Shown piece after piece: positions 57,363-64,000 of a DNA stretch of 64,000 bases. The notes beneath the pieces were generated by a model. The model did not search any database and was not told the DNA's origin. It saw only the letters and a list, made by a program, of their open reading frames with translations. Position 1 is the first letter of the stretch; each line of letters begins with the position of its first letter. This stretch comes from CAWCWN01 sp963799245. Lineage in GTDB: Bacteria; Chloroflexota; Ktedonobacteria; Ktedonobacterales; Ktedonobacteraceae. The stretch is from positions 62,001 through 126,000 of the forward strand of contig CAWCWN010000003.1 of assembly GCA_963799245.1 (NCBI GenBank), read 5' to 3'. A program made the translations under genes and the position numbers.

Positions 57363-59009
57363 ATGACAATCGCCAGCAGCCTGCTCGCAAGGCTTACCAG
57401 ATTGCCGCCGGCCGCAACTCACGACATACTTGTGGAGCGCGACCTGCGGGTGCCGATGCCCGATGGCGTCGCCCTGCTGGCAGATCGCTACGTTCCCCAT
57501 GGCTCTGAGCGGCTCCCGACGATCCTGATCCGCTCCTGCTATGGTCGGCGCGGCCTCTTTGGCCTTGCCTATGGACGGCTGTTTGCCGAACGTGGCCTGC
57601 AGGTCGTGATTCAGAGTACACGTGGGACCTTCGGCTCAGGCGGTGAGTTTGACCCGTTTGGCCACGAACACGATGACGGCCTGGCGACTGTGGCCTGGCT
57701 AAGGCAGCAACCCTGGTTCAACGGCATCCTCGCAACCAATGGCGCGAGTTACCTTGGCTTTGTGCAATGGGCTATCGCGCGCGACGCGGAGCCCGAGCTC
57801 AAGGCCATGGCGGTCCAGGTTACGGCCTCGGAGTTCCACAGCATGACCTATGACGGTGAAGCATTCGCGCTGGACACGGCCCTGTCCTGGACGCATATGA
57901 TGGCTAACCAGGAACGACCATTCGGCATGGTCGCAGCAATGTTCACAGCCGGCCGCCTGCTGCGGACCCTCTATGCTCAGCTGCCGCTGCGTGATCTCGA
58001 CCATCGCGCTGATGGTCAGCATGCCTGGTTCTTCCAGGAGTGGCTCGAGCATCCTGAAGCGGATAACCCCTATTGGGCTGCGCGCGACTTTAGCGGCAGC
58101 GTGAAAGACGTGACGGCTGCGATCAATATGGTGGGAGGTTGGTACGATATCTTTCTGCCATGGATGCTGCGTGACTACCACCTCCTGCGCGCGGCAGGCC
58201 ACCAGCCGTATCTAACGATTGGCCCCTGGCCGCACTCTTCGCTCGACCTGAATACCGTCTCGCTGCGTGAGGCCCTGGCCTGGTTCAGAGCGAACCTCCT
58301 GGGAGACCGCGGCCAGCTGCGCGCATCACCGGTACGCATCTTTGTTAGCGGTGCCAATGAATGGCGCGATTATGCCGACTGGCCTCCAGCGGGTACACGC
58401 CAGCAGCGTTTCTATCTGCAGTCAGAGCAAGGGCTGGCCCTTACTCTGCCGTCCAGCTCAGAGCCTGACTACTATCGTTATGACCCGGCCGATCCCACCC
58501 CGTCGGTGGCCGGCCCATTGCTCACAGGCCCCTCCCTGCCAACCGACAACCGCCAGCTGGAGGCCCGGCCAGATGTCCTGACCTATACTTCGGCCCCGCT
58601 GCGGCAGGACCTGGAGGTCATCGGGCCGATCCAGGTCGAGCTGTTCGCAAAATCAAGCCTGGCATATACGGACTTCTTCGCCCGCATCACCGATGTTGAC
58701 CCAAAAGGGGCGTCGCTGAATATCTGCGATGCGCTGATAAGAGGCAAACCCGGCTCGCAACCTGTCACAGCCGATGGCTGCCTGCGCGTCACCATCGATC
58801 TCTGGCCAACTGCGCATCGCTTTCGGCGCGGTCACCGGCTGCGCCTGCAGGTGTCGAGCGGGGCCCATCCGCGTTATGCGAGAAATACCGGCAGCGGCGA
58901 ACCACTGGCCACGGCTACAAAATTGATCGCCGCCGACCAGTTAATCTATCACGACCCCGAGCATCCCTCCAGCATTCTCCTCTCAGTTCCAGAGCTGTTG
59001 CGGGAGTAA
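57363..59009 (+). CDS. CocE/NonD-family hydrolase (X-Pro dipeptidyl-peptidase S15 type)
   Basis: 548 residues. The N-terminal strand MPDGVALLADRYVP and QSTRGTFGSGGEFDPFGHE oxyanion region, nucleophile Ser in TNGASYLGFVQWA, a GGWYDIFLPWMLR block bearing the catalytic Asp region, and a jelly-roll C-terminal domain (DFFARITDVDPKG, RLQVSSGAHPRYARN). Cleaves acyl or peptide bonds; substrate unknown. AAGGAGATTTGCC precedes the ATG. Confidence 0.9.
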   Translation: MTIASSLLARLTRLPPAATHDILVERDLRVPMPDGVALLADRYVPHGSERLPTILIRSCYGRRGLFGLAYGRLFAERGLQVVIQSTRGTFGSGGEFDPFGHEHDDGLATVAWLRQQPWFNGILATNGASYLGFVQWAIARDAEPELKAMAVQVTASEFHSMTYDGEAFALDTALSWTHMMANQERPFGMVAAMFTAGRLLRTLYAQLPLRDLDHRADGQHAWFFQEWLEHPEADNPYWAARDFSGSVKDVTAAINMVGGWYDIFLPWMLRDYHLLRAAGHQPYLTIGPWPHSSLDLNTVSLREALAWFRANLLGDRGQLRASPVRIFVSGANEWRDYADWPPAGTRQQRFYLQSEQGLALTLPSSSEPDYYRYDPADPTPSVAGPLLTGPSLPTDNRQLEARPDVLTYTSAPLRQDLEVIGPIQVELFAKSSLAYTDFFARITDVDPKGASLNICDALIRGKPGSQPVTADGCLRVTIDLWPTAHRFRRGHRLRLQVSSGAHPRYARNTGSGEPLATATKLIAADQLIYHDPEHPSSILLSVPELLRE

Positions 59010-59137
59010 GGTAGGAGGAGGAGGAGGAGAGAGCATAAAACGTATTATGAAAAAATGCATACATTGCGTGAGATCTTACCGTTCACAGGCAAAGGGGTGT
59101 TGGGGACGGTAGAGAGATAAGGTATGGAAGGAACGAA

Positions 59138-60109
59138 ATGATGAAAGCAGTACGTATCTATAAAATTGGCGGTCCAGAGGTCCTCAGCTACGAGGATGTC
59201 CCGCTCCCAGAACCGGGAGCTGGCCAGGTGCGCGTGAAGATCGAGGCAATAGGCGTTAACTACGCCGACATTTACCAGCGCTCAGGCCTCTATCCCAGTC
59301 AGCTGCCCACGACACTTGGGCAGGAGGCGGCAGGCGTAGTCGACGCCGTCGGTCCTGACGTCACGGATGTCCGCGTCGGCGAGCGCGTCGCCTACACCTC
59401 ACAGCCAGGCGCATATGCTGAATATGCCGTCGTGGCCGCCAGCTTCCTCGTCCCGCTTCCCGAAGGTATAGAGACGCAGACGGCCGCTGCTGTGATGCTG
59501 CAGGGGATGACGGCGCACTACCTGGCACTAAGCACCTATGCACTCAAGTCGGGAGAGGTCGCACTCGTGCACGCGGCAGCTGGCGGCGTAGGACAGCTGC
59601 TAGTGCAGATCGCCAGGCGCCAGGGCGCGCGGGTCATCGGAACCGTCTCGACCGAGGAGAAGGCTCGTCTGGCCCGAGAAGCGGGCGCAAGCGATATCAT
59701 CCTCTATACCCAGACCGACTTTGCCCCGGAGACTCGACGTCTCACCAGTGGCACAGGGGCGCACGTCGTCTATGACTCGGTCGGTAAAACCACCTTCGAG
59801 GGAAGCCTGGACTCGCTACGACCGCGTGGCTACCTTGTGCTCTTCGGCCAATCCAGCGGCCCCGTGTCGTCGTTCGACCCGCAGGTGCTCAACCGCAAGG
59901 GCTCGCTTTTCCTGACGCGCCCCACGCTTGTCAATTATATTGCCACCCGCGAGGAGTTGCTCTGGCGCTCTAGCGACCTGTTCAAGTGGATCAAGGACAG
60001 CGAATTGAAAGTACGCATCGATAAGACCTTTCCGCTCTCCGCCGCCGCCGAGGCGCACCGCCATCTGGAAGGGCGCCAGACGCGAGGCAAGGTCCTGCTC
60101 ATCCCGTGA
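59138..60109 (+). CDS. qor: NADPH:quinone oxidoreductase (zinc-independent MDR family)
   Basis: 323 residues. GroES-like N-terminal domain (IGVNYADIYQRSGLYPSQLP, LGQEAAGVVDAVG) and Rossmann domain with the NADPH motif HAAAGGVGQLLVQIARRQGA. It lacks the zinc-ligand cysteines of alcohol dehydrogenases. GAAGGAACGAA precedes the ATG pair. Co-directional with the hydrolase, 128 bases downstream. Confidence 0.91.
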   Translation: MMKAVRIYKIGGPEVLSYEDVPLPEPGAGQVRVKIEAIGVNYADIYQRSGLYPSQLPTTLGQEAAGVVDAVGPDVTDVRVGERVAYTSQPGAYAEYAVVAASFLVPLPEGIETQTAAAVMLQGMTAHYLALSTYALKSGEVALVHAAAGGVGQLLVQIARRQGARVIGTVSTEEKARLAREAGASDIILYTQTDFAPETRRLTSGTGAHVVYDSVGKTTFEGSLDSLRPRGYLVLFGQSSGPVSSFDPQVLNRKGSLFLTRPTLVNYIATREELLWRSSDLFKWIKDSELKVRIDKTFPLSAAAEAHRHLEGRQTRGKVLLIP

Positions 60110-60236
60110 TCGCGGTGAGCAAGCGCAGGCTCTTGCTGCCGGGGAAAACCCTTACTGCTACTGGAACAGTCAGTCGTCTCCGGGTCTGGCGCTAGGGAAA
60201 GATTTTGCTGCATCTACATACTGACTGAAGCGATGC

Positions 60237-61409
60237 TTATAGCCCTACTCTGAGTTCTTCTGCGATGCGCGCGCTTGCAAGCCGCGCAAAGAACAGCGCA
60301 GCGAGTGCAAGGAGCAGCACGCCCAGGCAGCACAGAAAGAGAAGCGTAAAGCCCTTTAGATATGCTAGAGGCGCTCCTGTGAGAGCTAAGACCATGAATA
60401 CACTGATCAGCACGGCCAGTGCTCGCGTTTTTGTTGCGCGCAAAGCACCGGGCGCCTTCTGTAAGGATTCGGTATCTCTGTCCTCCATAACCCGCTCAGG
60501 AGCAGATGATTGAGACGCATCCGACGAGGGAGCACGAGATAGCTGCTGTGCGTCATGGGCCTGCAATGCCAGCCAGAATTCCTCCACGCTCTGAAAGCGG
60601 TCGGCCATTTTGATGGCCATTGCACGCTGCAGGGCCCTGGACACAGCCAGCGGGAGCTCGGGCTTGAGCAGATGTGCGGGCTGCAAGGGATCGACGCCTG
60701 AACTTAAGCCTCCTACTACCCGCGAGGGTGCATCAATCGGGGCCATACCGGTCAAAAGCGCATAGAGTGTTGCCCCCAGGCCAAAAATATCAGTCGAGGG
60801 ATTGGTACCGGTTCTGTATTGTTCAAGTGCGGCATAGCCTGGCGAATGGTGACTTACCATGGTCGTGGCCGTACCGGGCACATATTCCTTCGCCGAACCA
60901 AAATCAGCCAGCATCGCCCCACCTCCGCCCACCGGCACGATAATATTCGCTGGCTTGATGTCCCGATGCACGATAGGCGGGTCTTGCCTATGTAAATACA
61001 TGAGCGCATCTACAATGGGAGCCATTAAGGCCAGCACAAGGGGCGAGGGAAAACACCTATCAGGTTGCTCTCCTCGCAGGTCCTCCAGGTTTCGCCCTCT
61101 GATGTAGTCCATGAGCAGATACACTCTCTTGAGTTTATCATTTTCGAACACGTGATGCACGCAGGGCAGTGCCCTGTGCTGCAGTCGTTTGAGAACCTTA
61201 GCTTCAAAAGCAAAGCGCTCGCGATCAGCTTTATTCGGGTTAATTACCTCTTTGAGAGCAAAGAGGTTGTGCCTTCCCTGCCGCTCCCTCACCAGGTACA
61301 CGGCCCCAAACTCACCTCTCCCCAGGACCCTCTCGATGACATACTGGTTGCCCTGGGAGTCTCGTACAGTAACGCCCCCGGGTAAAATGAATTGATCTTG
61401 CTTCAACAT
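60237..61409 (-). CDS. Ser/Thr protein kinase with C-terminal membrane anchor
   Basis: 390 residues. Start at 61409 after GAAGGGAGAGCAGGCGAC. Kinase blocks: VLGRGEFGAVYLV, FALKEV (K53), IVHRDIKPANIIVPVGG, ADFGSAKEY, SPGYAALEQYR. Two hydrophobic segments at the C-terminus (ALAVLISVFMVLALTGAPLA and LLFLCCLGVLLLALAALFFA) anchor it; there is no outer sensor domain. Confidence 0.89.
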   Translation of the reverse strand: MLKQDQFILPGGVTVRDSQGNQYVIERVLGRGEFGAVYLVRERQGRHNLFALKEVINPNKADRERFAFEAKVLKRLQHRALPCVHHVFENDKLKRVYLLMDYIRGRNLEDLRGEQPDRCFPSPLVLALMAPIVDALMYLHRQDPPIVHRDIKPANIIVPVGGGGAMLADFGSAKEYVPGTATTMVSHHSPGYAALEQYRTGTNPSTDIFGLGATLYALLTGMAPIDAPSRVVGGLSSGVDPLQPAHLLKPELPLAVSRALQRAMAIKMADRFQSVEEFWLALQAHDAQQLSRAPSSDASQSSAPERVMEDRDTESLQKAPGALRATKTRALAVLISVFMVLALTGAPLAYLKGFTLLFLCCLGVLLLALAALFFARLASARIAEELRVGL

Positions 61410-62264
61410 GTCGCCTGCTCTCCCTTCGAACATTCCCTCATTCTTCCGACATATACAGTTACAGTATACTCTTTTTTGATCATTGCAAAAGGGAAAGTAC
61501 TAATGACCCACCCCCTGGCTAGCCTGGATTGTGGCCCGCGTGCCGGGTGTGAACACGGCGTCTACTTTTTCAGCCTTGATGCTGGCAACCCCATCGCGGT
61601 CGCACTTGCCCGCACTTTTTTTCATCTCCCTTATTTTAGCGCGCTCATGCGCAGCGATCGTGAAGATAATGCCGTTCACTGCCAGAGCCAGCGCATCCAC
61701 CGCCGCACTGCACCTGCCGGCTATGAGGCATGCTACCGGGCCAGCGCCCCCCAGGCAAGCTATCAACGCATGTGAGCGGAGTTCACGCGTCGACCTCGGC
61801 CAGCTGACGTAGGTAAAAATCCTTCGCGTCCAGGCGGCTCAGCGGAGAACCAGGCAAAACTGGCAGGCTGGCCAGCAGCGCAATCTGCTTCCACAGCTGG
61901 AGGCGGTGGTCTATCCATCTGAGCGCATACTGCCGATTATTAACTACACACAGTGATCATCTGCCCAAGGGCGGTAACGTCGCAAAAGGCAATAGTCAGA
62001 AATATCCGCGGGAGAGGCGCATTGTTTATCTATAGGGAAAGGAGGCATAGCGACAAACAAGAGGAGCCTTTTTTGCAGGCAGTGTGTAGTTCCGCGCTAC
62101 CCATGGCGAACTTTAAGCCGTCCACCAGGGTTGTGGAGATGACATGCCACCTATCAATGAGCCCTGGTGCCTGTGACAAGGAGTTACGTAGCATAGCACT
62201 CGTCCCATGAGTAGTAACGTCTGTCTATGGATTGCTAGTCTTTTTTCGAAAGGTGGTAACTTCA
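61410..62264. other. Gene-poor stretch with a possible gene fragment
   Basis: On the minus strand 61783-61950 reads RQYALRWIDHRLQLWKQIAL then RLDAKDFYLRQLAEVDA, a well-formed helical C-terminus of some regulator (PadR-like is a guess), cut off by an in-frame stop upstream. Another frame at 61500-61766 contains a hydrophobic stretch but no ribosome site. Otherwise nothing was seen. Confidence 0.3.
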
Positions 62265-62933
62265 ATGGCTCAATATGCAGTTGAACATGCCGAAGCAGAG
62301 GCGCATGCGGCAGTCGCAAACCCTGCTCCGCTCGGCTTGAGCGCCTTCGCGCTCACGACGTTCGTCCTCAGTTGTTCCAACGCCGGTTTCATCTTTACAG
62401 GGATAGGAGCAGGAGCCGCTATTGTTGTCGGCCTGGCCCTGTTCTATGGCGGAGTTGTCCAGCTCGTTGCCGGCATACAGGAGTTTAGGGCAGGCAACAC
62501 TTTCGGTGCCACCGCCTTCTGCTCCTACGCGGGCTTCTGGCTTTCTCTCGGTGTTGTGCTTTTACCTCCGGCAAACATTGCTGGTGTCATCCTCAAGGGT
62601 GCTACCCTTAATCAAGCCCTTGGAGTCTTCCTCCTGGGGTGGACAATCTTCACCCTCCTGTTGTTCCTTGGTACCCTGAGAAGCAACCTGGCTCTTATGG
62701 CCGTCTTCGGTGTCCTGTTCCTGACGTTCCTTTGCTTGACCATTGGCAACATAGTCTCTGCCTCTGCAATATCCAACTACGGTGCCGCAGGTGCGACGGC
62801 CGGGAACACATGGATCGCGATTGGCGGCTGGCTTGGTATCATTACCGCGCTGCTTGCCTGGTACACCGCGCTCGCTGGTCTCCTGGCATCCAGTAAATCT
62901 GCGTTTACGCTACCGGTCTTTCCAAGGACCTGA
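62265..62933 (+). CDS. satP: GPR1/FUN34/YaaH (SatP)-family acetate transporter
   Basis: 222 residues with six hydrophobic helices. The family signature NPAPLGLSAFALTTFVLS follows a short polar N-terminus, and GGVVQLVAGIQEFRAGNTFG, then ATAFCSYAGFWLS fit as well. Proton-coupled acetate/succinate channel. AAAGGTGGTAACTTCA precedes the ATG. It links to acetate kinase elsewhere in the window. A strong terminator follows. Confidence 0.92.
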   Translation: MAQYAVEHAEAEAHAAVANPAPLGLSAFALTTFVLSCSNAGFIFTGIGAGAAIVVGLALFYGGVVQLVAGIQEFRAGNTFGATAFCSYAGFWLSLGVVLLPPANIAGVILKGATLNQALGVFLLGWTIFTLLLFLGTLRSNLALMAVFGVLFLTFLCLTIGNIVSASAISNYGAAGATAGNTWIAIGGWLGIITALLAWYTALAGLLASSKSAFTLPVFPRT

Positions 62934-63017
62934 TCTCATCGCTCAGTGAGCCATATCTCAGGCCCATCCTTTCCTCCACCAGGAGGACAGGTGTGCGAAG
63001 CGGAGGTGATGCCAGCG

Positions 63018-63047
63018 CACCCGGCACCGCATTTGCGGTGCCGGGTG
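63018..63047 (+). terminator. Intrinsic terminator after satP
   Basis: CACCCGGCACCGC pairs perfectly with its complement around a 4-base loop (63031-63034), followed by TTTCTC. A second hairpin, GGAGAGACA with its complement (63055-63078), follows directly. Confidence 0.82.
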
Positions 63048-63418
63048 TTTCTCTGGAGAGACAGGTGCGTGTCTCTCCTGCTTGAGAAAGGCCGGCTAAC
63101 AGCAGCTGGCAGCCCTCTACCCCCGGAGGAGACGCGCAATCCCCACCGCAATATCTGCCTGGATCGTGCTGGGACTTGCTGCGCTGCTAAGCATGCGCGG
63201 CAAGCTCGCATGACTTCGCAGGGAGATCGGCCTGGTGAGCGCGCATGCTTAGTGACCGAGATGTGATGCGAAATCCGGGCCATTGTGATCAGAATGTAAG
63301 AAGAAGCGTCTATGCTCCCTATGCAGAGGAGCATACGTAGGGGTCGCGGGCGCGATCTTGCGTGGTGGCAGGCATCGCGCCTACGACCCCGAGAAGGCAA
63401 AACGAGCGGAGTATCAAG

Positions 63419-64000
63419 ATGCTGCAAAACATTCTCGTCCCTTTAGACGGATCGTACGACGCGGCCAGCGTCATCCCCGTCGCCGCGCGCCTTGCGCGGG
63501 CGACCGCTGGCTCAGTGGTGCTGTTACAATCGGTCTTCTATCCCCTTGAAAACGGTGAGATCTTCACAGAACCACAGGTGGCTGTCAAAGGGCCATCAGA
63601 GGAGGATCGAGCGCGAGTAATTAGCTATTTGACGCGGCTTGCCGCCTCCGAAGCGCTGGCAGGTGTGCCTACCGCTATCGACTGCATGGATCGTCCGCCC
63701 GTAGAGGCAATTCTTGCGGGTGTGCGCAGGCACAGGGCACACATCGTCGTGATGTACAGCAGTGGCATCAGGGGAGTTGAGCGCTGGATTACAGGCAGCA
63801 TCGCCAGGGAGGTCGTGCGTCACCTGCCGGTCCCCGCGCTGGTTTTACGCACCGAAGAGAGCCTGGCCGACCTTGCGCCGGGAGGTATTCGCCCCATAGT
63901 TGTCATGGTAGCGCTGGACGGTTCTGCGTCGGCAGAAGCGGGGCTGAAGCCAGCGGCGCTTCTCTGCGCCGCTCTATCGGCTCCGGCTGCGGGCGCGCTT
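63419..64000 (+). CDS. Universal stress protein, cut by the window end
   Basis: First 194 residues of a tandem UspA protein. Begins MLQNILVPLDGSYDAASVIP; first-domain end motif VMYSSGIRGVERWITGSIAR. The second domain starts near residue 160 (IVVMVALDGSASAEAGL) and continues beyond 64000. The ribosome site is poor (GAGCGGAGTATCAAG). It belongs to the same family as the copies at 28421, 35320 and 39090. Confidence 0.87.
   Translation, partial: MLQNILVPLDGSYDAASVIPVAARLARATAGSVVLLQSVFYPLENGEIFTEPQVAVKGPSEEDRARVISYLTRLAASEALAGVPTAIDCMDRPPVEAILAGVRRHRAHIVVMYSSGIRGVERWITGSIAREVVRHLPVPALVLRTEESLADLAPGGIRPIVVMVALDGSASAEAGLKPAALLCAALSAPAAGAL

Noticed and set aside
61500..61766. Minus-strand 88-codon frame with a hydrophobic stretch
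   Set aside because: Only a TTG start, no ribosome site, no family resemblance; not called as a gene.

Overview
The window looks like a chromosome segment from a soil-type member of the Chloroflexota, most likely class Ktedonobacteria. This is inferred from the gene mix, not from a marker gene: PknB-like kinases, many insertion sequences of several families, a cobalamin-type ribonucleotide reductase, large universal-stress-protein and acetyl-CoA synthetase genes, and moderately GC-rich coding with AAAGGAG-type ribosome sites. No rRNA, tRNA or CRISPR array was seen.

Layout. 1-1.4 kb: two broken genes (acyl-CoA ligase, cytochrome P450) meet at a 62-bp palindrome. 1.4-7.7 kb: a minus-strand sulfur-transfer block, read as moeZ-like, cysO-cysM fusion, mec-like JAMM peptidase, a PIG-L deacetylase with an inserted cyclic-nucleotide domain, and a molybdenum-cofactor-sulfurase-like enzyme. 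7.8-12.2 kb: a transposase scrap, a membrane Ser/Thr kinase and a gene-free stretch holding at least eight copies of a transposon-end-like motif. 12.2-13.8 kb: an HD/LuxR regulator. 13.8-26 kb: a mobile-element-rich zone (an rve-type IS, its short derivatives, an IS6 element, IS6-like miniature elements), with a TPP-riboswitch-controlled permease, a pabB-pabC fusion, an HdeD-like protein and a secreted glycoside hydrolase between them.

26-48 kb: a low-oxygen/dormancy-type island comprising a phosphoribosyltransferase, a dienelactone hydrolase, a shrunken PRPP-synthetase-like gene, three universal stress genes (two damaged), lon, class II ribonucleotide reductase, hsp20, nicotinate phosphoribosyltransferase, an ADP-forming acetyl-CoA synthetase with a GNAT domain, acetate kinase, and scraps of baeRF, groEL, hsp20 and PHA synthase. 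The set recalls the mycobacterial DosR regulon. Many genes here have internal deletions or one-base frameshifts. 48-57 kb: small genes, a foreign-looking AT-rich acyltransferase pseudogene, a TetR/FAD-monooxygenase pair with a readable promoter and operator, a dead transposase and a truncated hydrolase. 57-64 kb: a CocE-type hydrolase, quinone oxidoreductase, second Ser/Thr kinase, acetate-type transporter and a universal stress gene running off the end.

Two themes stand out. First, a terminal sequence (TGTSCTGGCTACTT...ATCCG) occurs as a full IS, as short inverted-repeat elements and as single ends, and several copies sit exactly where a gene is cut. Second, the protein-bound cysteine-synthesis pathway and the dormancy-type island are complete enough to suggest real physiology despite the heavy genome decay around them.
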